Source of the DNA: a virus
Reading direction: 5' to 3' (one strand)
IMG/VR virus record: IMGVR_UViG_3300029448_000093
Location: 1-44,230 of that record
DNA length: 44,230 nt
Position numbers and translations under genes: made by a program. Shown here one piece after another: positions 37,938-44,230 of the stretch. The number at the start of each line of letters is the position of its first letter. Positions within the stretch are counted from its first letter, which is position 1. The notes beneath the pieces were generated by a model, which was not told where the DNA came from, searched no databases, and worked only from the letters and a program-made list of their open reading frames with translations.

Positions 37938-38477
37938 ATGTCTGCTGTTATTGATTTCTTTCGCTCGAATAAGGGCGCTGTTGTTTCACTCGCTGGTGCG
38001 GTTGGCGTTCTAGTCTTGGCCTTTGCAATGCAGGGCTGTAACCTAGGCGACATGATGACCCACCGAGTCCCTAAGGAGATGCGGTCATACACTGATGGTG
38101 AAGACTATGTAAGCCTGAACGAATCACCGTTCGTTCTGGAAGAGTACATGGCTGACGCTCAGCGTAACATTGACCAGTACGTCGATGCCAATGAGAAGTC
38201 TGCCCTGCTCTTTGACTTTATTAACTCAGCAGTTACTGTCGGCATCGAGGAGGTAGGTAACGCACCTATCCCCGGAGCCACAGTAATCTCTGGTCTGCTC
38301 CTCGGCTTTGCTGGTCTTATGATCAAGAAGCCGGGTACAGCTGGAGCCATTGCTAAGGAAAAGATGGAGTCCTTCAACAAGGGTCAAGACGTTGCTCTCG
38401 AACAGTTCCGAGACATGGTGTCGCCTGACAAGCTCAGGGAGATCGTGTCTACGCTGAAGGAGGGTATGAAAGAATGA
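37938..38477 (+). CDS. Membrane protein or lipoprotein of the lysis region
   Basis: 179 residues, AAGGAG upstream. Residues 12-33 form a hydrophobic segment ending AFAMQGC34, which could be a lipobox cysteine or a plain membrane anchor. VPKEMRSYTDGEDYVSLNESPFVLEEY follows. A second hydrophobic stretch lies near 115-133 (GATVISGLLLGFAGLMI), then a charged C-terminal helix. This arrangement recurs in marine phage genomes beside holin genes. Probable role in lysis or membrane modification. Confidence 0.6.
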   Translation: MSAVIDFFRSNKGAVVSLAGAVGVLVLAFAMQGCNLGDMMTHRVPKEMRSYTDGEDYVSLNESPFVLEEYMADAQRNIDQYVDANEKSALLFDFINSAVTVGIEEVGNAPIPGATVISGLLLGFAGLMIKKPGTAGAIAKEKMESFNKGQDVALEQFRDMVSPDKLREIVSTLKEGMKE

Positions 38478-38659
38478 CCTCAGACTTTGAAGTTATATTC
38501 CAGATTATCGTTGGGCTAGGAATGATCTCGGCAATGTGGAGGCTCACCCGTGAGGTGTCCTCCCTTGCCACATCCCTGTCCCATTACACAGCAAGGACCG
38601 AGGATCACGAGCGTAGGATTCGTGCTTTGGAAATGAAGGAAATGAAGAATGCAGATTGA
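38474..38659 (+). CDS. Holin-like single-pass membrane protein
   Basis: 61 residues, ATGA overlap. Residues 6-23 are hydrophobic (EVIFQIIVGLGMISAMW); the rest is a charged coiled coil (REVSSLATSLSHYTARTEDHERRIRALEMKEMKN). Size, topology and position between tail fibre and TerS match T7 gp17.5 holin. Overlaps TerS by 11 bases. Confidence 0.65.
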   Translation: MTSDFEVIFQIIVGLGMISAMWRLTREVSSLATSLSHYTARTEDHERRIRALEMKEMKNAD

Positions 38660-38951
38660 CGAACCAGAGATTCAAAAACTCTGGGATGACGCAATGGAAA
38701 CCTGCACGGCACAGGGGCTGACTGGAGAAGAGCTTGACCATATGGTTCACACTTTGACGGCACGCCGTCTGGTCGAGCAACTCCAGCAGCCCGGATGCTC
38801 GCCGGGTGTTCTACAGTGTGCCCTGAGATTCCTCAAGGACAACGATGTGACATCCCTTCCCGTTCCGGGCAGCGCCGCCGATACTCTTAAAGAACAGATG
38901 GCGGAGAGACTGCCATTCAACCCTAAACTTACAGGAACTGACGATGGCTAA
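38649..38951 (+). CDS. terS: Terminase small subunit (T7 gp18-like)
   Basis: 100 residues (T7 gp18: 89). EELDHMVHTLTARRLVEQLQQPGCSPGVLQCALRFLKDNDVTSLPVPGSAADTLKEQM shows the family's helical pattern, with LRFLKDN(D/N) conserved in podovirus TerS. It binds phage DNA to start packaging, perhaps at the terminal repeats. The large subunit gene is 2.7 kb away, separated by four inserted genes. Confidence 0.8.
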   Translation: MQIDEPEIQKLWDDAMETCTAQGLTGEELDHMVHTLTARRLVEQLQQPGCSPGVLQCALRFLKDNDVTSLPVPGSAADTLKEQMAERLPFNPKLTGTDDG

Positions 38952-39087
38952 AGGACTGTGGGCAAACATCCACGCTAAAAGAAAAAGAATTAAGGCCGGG
39001 TCTGGAGAGACCATGAGGAAGAAGGGCGCTAAAGGCGCTCCTACTAATCGTGCTTTGAAGAACTCAAAGAAAAAGAAGAGGAAGTAA
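38944..39087 (+). CDS. Very basic 47-residue conserved phage protein
   Basis: ATG 38944 overlaps the TerS stop (ATGGCTAA). MAKGLWANIHAKRKRIKAG continues with SGETMRKKGAKGAPT and ends KKKKRK. The start MAKGLWxNIxAKRKRIxAGSGExMRKxGxKGAPT recurs in many marine phages as an uncharacterised small protein. It is strongly positively charged, so DNA or RNA binding is likely. Confidence 0.75.
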   Translation: MAKGLWANIHAKRKRIKAGSGETMRKKGAKGAPTNRALKNSKKKKRK

Positions 39088-39088
39088 C

Positions 39089-39370
39089 ATGGCTAAGAAA
39101 GACCCAAGGCTTGAAAGAGCTGGGGTATCTGGTTACAACAAACCTAAAAGAACCCCTAATCACCCAACCAAATCTCACGTCGTTGTGGCTAAAGAAGGCG
39201 ACAAGGTTAAGACTATTCGGTACGGTCAGCAAGGCGTAAGCGGCGCGGGCAGTAACCCAAAGAGCGCTAAGGAAAAAGCCCGTCGAAAAAGTTTTAAGGC
39301 TCGTCATGCTAAGAACATTTCTAAGGGTAAAATGTCCGCCGCTTACTGGGCAAACAAGTCTAAGTGGTAA
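39089..39370 (+). CDS. Basic conserved marine-phage protein (RRKSFKARHAKNI type)
   Basis: 93 residues, GAGGAAG upstream. The end, KAREKARRKSFKARHAKNI-like followed by SKGKMSAAYWANKSKW, matches a short conserved protein common in marine phage genomes. It has a central VKTIRYGQQGVSGAG motif. Its function is unknown. It is coupled to the basic protein before it, and both may work on DNA or in the particle. Confidence 0.75.
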   Translation: MAKKDPRLERAGVSGYNKPKRTPNHPTKSHVVVAKEGDKVKTIRYGQQGVSGAGSNPKSAKEKARRKSFKARHAKNISKGKMSAAYWANKSKW

Positions 39371-39391
39371 ACAATATATGAGAGGAAAATA

Positions 39392-40492
39392 ATGGCGCTT
39401 ACAGAAAAATACCTTGACGTTGAAAACAGTCTTGGATCTAACTCAGGAACAGAGGCTAACCCTTGGCAGTCTTGGCAGGATGCCTTGAGTAATCTTGCTA
39501 CAGGGCAGCGTCTCAATGTCAAAGCCCCGTCTACTCGGGCTACTATCTCTACCAACAACACTGTAACTGTTGCTAACGTAGGATCGTCATTAAACCCTAT
39601 TCACGTTCGTGGTTATAGTTCTTCTATTGGCGACGGCGGCATTGCAGAGTTTGCTACTCTCACCTTAAAGTTCACAGATAACTACTTGGTTGAAGGCATT
39701 GACATTGCTAACTCGGCAGCAACAACCCCCGCTTCTGGGGCTCAGTTTACTTGCACCGGTATGAACACTACGTTCTACAGGTGCAAGGCTAGTAAGACAG
39801 GGGCTAACGCTCAAGACATTCGTATGTTTGATTGTCAGAAAGGCGGGAACGTCGTGAACTGTCACTGCCTTTTGTCGGCAGGGGACAACGCTAACTCCGG
39901 CCTTGAGGGTTGTATTGATATCACCAACGGCGTTGCCTACGCTAACATTGTTCGCATTACGGACTTTGTTGGGTCGGGCAGCCGCACCGGGGGTATTAAA
40001 CTCAGCTCGTCTACCGACCACTCGGCAGCTGCTGTCCGCAACCTTATCTTTACCGACCGCAGCACCCAGCCCTCTTTTGGGGTAGCTGGTATTGTTTGCG
40101 AAGGGATGACAAGAGCGGACCAAGGCGGATACCACATTACAAACAACACCATCGATAACTTCATCCATGGTATCCAGATGTTTGGTGTGGGTCTAACCTC
40201 GTCACCCGGAACACCTGTAGTAACAAACAACCTGATTACAAGCTGTCCTACGGCTTGCTACGGGATGACTACCTCGGTGTCACCTCCTCAAGTAATCTTT
40301 GTGAACAACGCTGTTGACGGTGTTATTGCTGGTGTGGTTCCTATTGACCTCCAGAGAATTACCAAAGACCCTTACAACGACGCGGCCAATAAAGACTTCA
40401 CCCTTAACGCTGTTAGGGGCGGTGGAGCGGTCTGTCGATCAAGGGCTGCTTGTATTAACGGAACTTTAGATATTGGAGCGCTGGCTATATGA
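39392..40492 (+). CDS. Right-handed beta-helix protein A (tailspike-like)
   Basis: 366 residues, GAGAGGAAA upstream. Opens with YLDVENSLGSNSGTEANPWQSWQDALSNLATGQRLNVKA, the usual start of phage pectate-lyase-type beta-helix proteins (..G..GT...pw.t...al......v.vk.). The middle repeats short strands (NYLVEGIDIANSA, TTFYRCKAS, MFDCQKGGNVVNCHC, GYHITNNTIDNF, PVVTNNLITSC), each one turn of a beta-helix. The end, KDFTLNAVRGGGAVCR, is shared with many relatives. Likely a surface glycan-binding or depolymerising protein. Unusual place between TerS and TerL. Confidence 0.8.
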   Translation: MALTEKYLDVENSLGSNSGTEANPWQSWQDALSNLATGQRLNVKAPSTRATISTNNTVTVANVGSSLNPIHVRGYSSSIGDGGIAEFATLTLKFTDNYLVEGIDIANSAATTPASGAQFTCTGMNTTFYRCKASKTGANAQDIRMFDCQKGGNVVNCHCLLSAGDNANSGLEGCIDITNGVAYANIVRITDFVGSGSRTGGIKLSSSTDHSAAAVRNLIFTDRSTQPSFGVAGIVCEGMTRADQGGYHITNNTIDNFIHGIQMFGVGLTSSPGTPVVTNNLITSCPTACYGMTTSVSPPQVIFVNNAVDGVIAGVVPIDLQRITKDPYNDAANKDFTLNAVRGGGAVCRSRAACINGTLDIGALAI

Positions 40493-41706
40493 GCGGTATT
40501 GGAATTATTGATGAGTACCCGTGGACTGATGTTTACTTTGATGATGACCTTAGCAGCGGTAACAACGACGGGACTACGGAAGGCAACGCATGGCAGACTG
40601 TAGACGCGATGATTGCTGGCGCAAGGAATGGGCACAGAGTCAACATTAAAAAGACTTCTAGCTCTATCACCATCTCAGGCACAAAGGTTTTTCCTGCCGG
40701 TACAAACGGCGGACCAATCTGGTATCGTGGATACGAGACTACAACTGGCGACGGAGTTGATGCGGTCTTTTCTATCAACGACGGTGGTTTTGTTGACACG
40801 GCTCAGGGACCACAAATCTTTAGTGACCTGACCTTTAATGGTAACTCTAACTCAAACAAGTGTGTGTTTGTAGAAGGACATGTCGATACGCAGACAACCT
40901 TTTACGATTGCACCTTCACTAACAATGGTGCAGGGCCTTGTGTAGATGCTAGGGAGTGCGCGTTCATTGCGTGCTCGTTTACAAACACTGGCTCGTTCTC
41001 GTCTGCTAACTACAGCGCCTTTGTCGGCAGCGCGGTCTGTGTCGGGTGCTACTTCAAAGCATCTGGTATTGTCTGCGACCTGTCACTGTCAGATGACTCC
41101 GAGCACATCCTTTGGTTTAAGAACGTGATTGTGTCTGACTCCTCAGAGGCCCGTGCTGGTGTAGACCTTGCTCTGACATTAGCTGACGGATCGTATGCGG
41201 CAGTTCTTGAAAGCTCCGTCTTCGGCGCGGGGAACGCTATCTATATTTCCGATCAGAACTCTGCGGCTGAGGCTGCCTACTTGTTCAGTCGGAACGTAAT
41301 TGCAGACTGCGACACCGGCTTCAATCACGCAGGAACAGTCGGCACTGTCGAGCAGCAGGCTATTCTAAACAACGCCTTCGGAAGCATGAGCACCGGTAAC
41401 TACGGGTCTAACTTTGGTGACTGCGTCGATGTGTTTACAACAATCGCCTTGACTGGTACACCTTTCTCATCCAACACAACCCTAGCTCTTGATAACGAAA
41501 CTAACCAAGGCGCTCTCTGCCGTGACGCGGTAAAGATCGGCTGCCTTGGTGCAGGGGGAGAGTTTGAAGTTACAGCCGGAGACATGGGCGGCGTTCGTCA
41601 CGGCTCTTCCAATGGGATCAAACCTATCAGCCTCGAAGCCTATGCCAACCTCCCGCCTACGGAGATTGGCCGCCCTACCATTACACGTACCTCGGAGCTT
41701 ACCTGA
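40489..41706 (+). CDS. Right-handed beta-helix protein B, relative of A
   Basis: 405 residues; start overlaps the stop of A (ATGA). VYFDDDLSSGNNDGTTEGNAWQTVDAMIAGARNGHRVNIKKT mirrors the start of A, followed by PIWYRGYETTTGDG (A has PIHVRGYSSSIGDG). Turn-like repeats follow (TTFYDCTFTNNG, ECAFIACSFTNTG, CVGCYFKASG). Near the end TNQGALCRDAVKIGCLG. A diverged tandem duplicate of A. The pair may form a hetero-oligomeric or branched receptor-binding device. Confidence 0.78.
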   Translation: MSGIGIIDEYPWTDVYFDDDLSSGNNDGTTEGNAWQTVDAMIAGARNGHRVNIKKTSSSITISGTKVFPAGTNGGPIWYRGYETTTGDGVDAVFSINDGGFVDTAQGPQIFSDLTFNGNSNSNKCVFVEGHVDTQTTFYDCTFTNNGAGPCVDARECAFIACSFTNTGSFSSANYSAFVGSAVCVGCYFKASGIVCDLSLSDDSEHILWFKNVIVSDSSEARAGVDLALTLADGSYAAVLESSVFGAGNAIYISDQNSAAEAAYLFSRNVIADCDTGFNHAGTVGTVEQQAILNNAFGSMSTGNYGSNFGDCVDVFTTIALTGTPFSSNTTLALDNETNQGALCRDAVKIGCLGAGGEFEVTAGDMGGVRHGSSNGIKPISLEAYANLPPTEIGRPTITRTSELT

Positions 41707-43484
41707 TGCTATGCACTAAGCTAGAACACATTGACCCAGAGGAAGACCCCTTCCACGATTTCCGTAACTTCATGTACTATGTCTTTACGGATGTGCTGGA
41801 CTTCGGGGAACCCGACCCTATCCAGTACGACATCGCTGAGTACATGCAAGACCTCGCTACGTCCCCGGACGGTAAGGTCCGTAAGCAGATCCAAGCTATG
41901 CGCGGCTGCGGCAAGAGCGTCATCGCGGCGGTCTTCTGCGTCTGGTGCTGGTACTGCAATCCCAAGATCCGCATCCTGTACATCGGGTCTAACCAAGACC
42001 TTGTGGATGCGAGCGCCAAGCTGATCAAGGATGTCCTTGACCGGTCACCTCTGGTAGAGCACCTCCGTCCTCAGGACGAGGATCAGTTCACCCTGAGGCA
42101 TGGCAAGAAGATCCGGTCCCTCGGGTCCGCTACCAACCAGACCAACCAGTTCGATGTCCGAGGCGCAGGCCCCGGTCGTGATGCGTCCTTCGTGGCTCGT
42201 CCTGTCTTCGGTGGCTGGACGGGGCGACACCCTGACCTGATCATCCCTGATGACTGCGAGATCCCTGAGAACTCCCTGACGGAGCTGAAGAGGAAACGAT
42301 TGATGGCTAAGCTGCTGGAGTGCGAATCTCTGGTGCTGGACAATGGAATGATCATGTACATGGGTACGCCTCAGACTGAGGACTCCATCTACATGAAGCT
42401 CCATGATCAGGGCTACAACATCCGTAGGTGGCCCGCTGAGCTGCCCGACCCCTTGGATGCCCGACAGTCTCACAACGTCTCACCGGTCCTCCTAGAGCGT
42501 GCTGAGGTCGAAGGGCCGGGACAGCCGTCCTACCCCGAACGCTTCGGCGCTGACGTGCTGCTGGAGAAGCAGGCCAAGAGCCGCGCCTACTACAATCTCC
42601 AGATGCTCCTGAACCCGAACCTGATGGATGACGAGCGATACCCGCTCCGACTCCGCAATGCAATCGTCTTCTCTACACCATCGGACATGGCCCCGGCACA
42701 GGTGGTCTGGGGTACGACGGATGTACGGGATGACATCGAGCACGCAGGGCGGCGTAAGGACCACTGGGTTGGACCCGGCTACGTCAGCAGCGAGTGGCTG
42801 CCATACCACGGCAAGTGCATGTACATCGACCCCAAGGGCGGTGGCGCTGACTCCGTTGGTTACTGTGTGGCCGCCAGCCTCAACGGCATGATCTTTGTTC
42901 TGGATGCTGGCGAGCTGGCAGCAGGACAGTCTGGCACGAGCGAGGCAACCATGATCAAGCTGGCTAAGGTTGCTGCTGAGTTTGAGGTCCAGAGGGTTGT
43001 AGTCGAATCTAACTGGGGTGGCTCGAAGGACGAGTCAACCTACGCCAAGCTGCTACAGCCTGTCATGGCTAAGCACAATGGCCCCACCCAGATCGATCTC
43101 AACTATGTGACCGGGCAGAAGGAGCGTCGTATCCTCGACGTTCTCGAACCTCTGTTCAATGTCCACCGCATTGTTTTCTCCGAGAGGGCTGCCAAGTGCG
43201 TAGAGATGTCACGGCAGCTGGCCCGCATCACCCGCGATAGAGGCTCGCTCGACCATGACGATATCATCGATGCCCTGTACGGGGCGGTAGCTCAGTTCTC
43301 CGATCTCGTGGTGCTAGACCCCGAGGTCAGGGAAAAGGAGTATAAGCACCAGCAGGCTGTGGAGGTGGCTAAAGAATTCGATGACTATACCAAGGCCAAC
43401 ACCAGCTGGCTGAACCCGAACCGAGGTGGAAAGCTCAGGCGACCTAACCGCACCCTAGGACAGGGACGCTGGGGTAAGTCCTGA
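41706..43484 (+). CDS. terL: Terminase large subunit (T7 gp19-like)
   Basis: 592 residues (T7 gp19: 586). Walker A RGCGKS at 66-71, LYIGSNQDLVDASAKLIKDVL after it, Walker B region DLIIPDDCEIPENS and motif MYMGTPQTEDSIY. The nuclease domain has YIDPKGGGADSVGY (D375), VVVESNWGGS and DHDDIIDALYGA, giving the metal-binding acidic residues. It pumps DNA into the head and cuts concatemers. Last gene of the genome, ending 180 bases before the repeat array at 43666. Confidence 0.96.
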   Translation: MLCTKLEHIDPEEDPFHDFRNFMYYVFTDVLDFGEPDPIQYDIAEYMQDLATSPDGKVRKQIQAMRGCGKSVIAAVFCVWCWYCNPKIRILYIGSNQDLVDASAKLIKDVLDRSPLVEHLRPQDEDQFTLRHGKKIRSLGSATNQTNQFDVRGAGPGRDASFVARPVFGGWTGRHPDLIIPDDCEIPENSLTELKRKRLMAKLLECESLVLDNGMIMYMGTPQTEDSIYMKLHDQGYNIRRWPAELPDPLDARQSHNVSPVLLERAEVEGPGQPSYPERFGADVLLEKQAKSRAYYNLQMLLNPNLMDDERYPLRLRNAIVFSTPSDMAPAQVVWGTTDVRDDIEHAGRRKDHWVGPGYVSSEWLPYHGKCMYIDPKGGGADSVGYCVAASLNGMIFVLDAGELAAGQSGTSEATMIKLAKVAAEFEVQRVVVESNWGGSKDESTYAKLLQPVMAKHNGPTQIDLNYVTGQKERRILDVLEPLFNVHRIVFSERAAKCVEMSRQLARITRDRGSLDHDDIIDALYGAVAQFSDLVVLDPEVREKEYKHQQAVEVAKEFDDYTKANTSWLNPNRGGKLRRPNRTLGQGRWGKS

Positions 43485-43500
43485 GCCCCGGAGAGGCCCG

Positions 43501-43562
43501 CTCCTGCGTCCCAAGCACCCAGCTACCCTCGGGGTCATGCTGAGCGTGCGGGGGCGCAGGAG
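43501..43562 (+). other. Large hairpin behind terL
   Basis: CTCCTGCG (43501-43508) pairs exactly with CGCAGGAG (43555-43562). TCCC and GCAC inside can pair with GGGG and GTGC, and the loop holds smaller pairs (CAGC/GCTG). There is no T-run behind it, so it may be a processing or pausing structure rather than an intrinsic terminator. It ends the coding part of the genome. Confidence 0.6.
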
Positions 43563-43665
43563 AGCTTACAGGCTGTCTCAGGGAAAATCGACTAGGGGTA
43601 TGATATCTACTTGGAGAGCGCTGAACAAAAAGAACCGGCGATACCCCCCATGCCCCCCGGACGCG

Positions 43666-43930
43666 GTTATCGGACCCGGGCGTTTTCCCGCAGGCTATCG
43701 GACGCAGCGTTATCGGGCCCAGTGTTATCGGCGCTCGGGCGGCTTGTGGTTATCGGAACCAGCGCGGCAAACGGTTATCGGAACCAGCGCTCGCCCAGTT
43801 ATCGGACGTTGACGCGACCCGGTTATCGGACGTGGACGCGGCTGTCGTTATCGGACCCGGACGGGACGCTTATCGGACGTAGGGTTGACACGTGTTATCG
43901 GACGCACATCTGCCTTTTTCGTTATCGGAC
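43666..43930. repeat. Iterated array of 12 GTTATCGGAC repeats
   Basis: Copies of (G)TTATCGG(A/G/C) begin at 43666, 43694 (GCTATCGGAC), 43709, 43724, 43749, 43774, 43798, 43822, 43847, 43869, 43894 and 43921. From 43724 on the spacing is 22-27 bases, mostly 24-25; the spacers differ but are GC-rich. Such direct iterons are typical of sites bound by a protein in phase along the helix (replication origin, packaging or partition-type sites). T7 has other short repeats beside its terminal repeat. Further single copies are at 44090 (TTATCGGAAC) and 44169. Confidence 0.88.
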
Positions 43931-44168
43931 ATAGGGGTCTGTGACCGCCTAGGATCGATCCTAACGGGCTCGAATTATACCCTACCCTCGCCCCATATCA
44001 TCGGCGCGGACGCGGCACGATGGAATGCCGGTTTAGTTATCGTTCGATATTATTGGACAACAACCCGATACGAGGCTATGACCGGACGTATTATCGGAAC
44101 CTTGAAATGGCGATGTTCGATATTATGGGACGTATGGGGGTCGATCTGTAGTATATAGTAGGATCGCC
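43931..44168. other. Non-coding right-end region with a 17-base repeat
   Basis: No convincing gene. Contains GTTCGATATTATTGGAC at 44042-44058 and GTTCGATATTATGGGAC at 44115-44131 (16 of 17 identical, 73 apart), an AT-richer stretch than the array before it. Short reading frames here lack ribosome sites. It is probably part of the genome-end or origin region. Confidence 0.6.
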
Positions 44169-44194
44169 GTTATCGGACCACGAGCGCCGATAAC
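44169..44194. repeat. Inverted repeat at the genome junction
   Basis: GTTATCGG (44169-44176), ten bases, then CCGATAAC (44187-44194), the exact reverse complement. The right arm is inside the terminal direct repeat, so it is also present at 5-12. One arm is the same word as the array at 43666-43930, seen here in both orientations. Confidence 0.75.
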
Positions 44195-44230
44195 TACAAT
44201 TTGAAAAAATATCGTGCCCACCGTTTGACT
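44183..44230. repeat. Right copy of 48-base terminal direct repeat
   Basis: Matches 1-48 with a single difference. See the left copy. The TTGACT hexamer of the possible host promoter is the last part of the repeat. Confidence 0.85.

Noticed and set aside
43666-43930. Array considered as a CRISPR
   Set aside because: The repeat word is about 10 bases and the spacers about 5-17 bases, far too short, and there are no cas genes.
43537-43934. Two + strand reading frames through the repeat array (starting 43537 and 43611)
   Set aside because: They have no ribosome site, and their repeated YRT/SD-type residues are just the translation of the DNA iterons.

Overview
This window looks like the complete genome of a T7-like podovirus (Autographiviridae-type), about 44.2 kb, with every convincing gene on the + strand. 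The two ends share a 48-base direct repeat with one mismatch, so the contig is either circularly overlapping or terminally redundant. The order is classical: early small genes, single-subunit RNA polymerase, replication genes, portal, scaffold, capsid, tail tubes, internal virion proteins, tail fibre, holin-like gene, TerS, TerL. Names follow T7 homologues where motifs and position agree. No integrase, tRNA, CRISPR array or insertion sequence was seen.

Host: nothing names it directly, but two phage proteins carry dockerin type I-like calcium loops of the DxNxDGxxDxxD ... LLxNWG style, which is very common in Planctomycetota, especially Phycisphaerae. A planctomycete host is my inference. Genes use ordinary Shine-Dalgarno sites (AAGGAG-like) and mostly touch or overlap, giving long translationally coupled operons.

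Layout. 1-577: non-coding leader with a possible host-type promoter, a repeated 26-base element and hairpins. 578-5185: about 14 small early genes, mostly unknown, several very acidic, with a terminator at 945-979. 5199-7670: RNA polymerase. 7663-9814: a conserved small protein, a DUF4406 protein, a metallophosphoesterase, a secreted double-dockerin protein and a small protein. 9814-16255: gp2.5-like SSB, RusA resolvase (in place of T7 endonuclease I), primase-helicase, DNA polymerase, dNMP kinase and 5'-3' exonuclease. 16245-17461: a permuted papain-fold protein (candidate endolysin), a small protein and a second dockerin protein. 17471-30171 and on to 37926: the virion module, including three unusual Lys/Gly/Pro-rich proteins between portal and scaffold. 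37938-43484: lysis-type membrane proteins, TerS, two small basic proteins, two beta-helix proteins and TerL. 43485-44230: non-coding, with a large hairpin and a 12-copy array of GTTATCGGAC.

How it works together: a host promoter near the left end probably starts the early genes. The phage RNA polymerase then seems to read a 23-base promoter found nearly intact at 1631, 6868 and 16258, placed before the early-gene/polymerase block, the replication block and the virion block respectively. Two sibling terminators bracket the capsid gene and its partner. The features I consider most novel are the dockerin proteins, the iterated terminal array and the promoter set.
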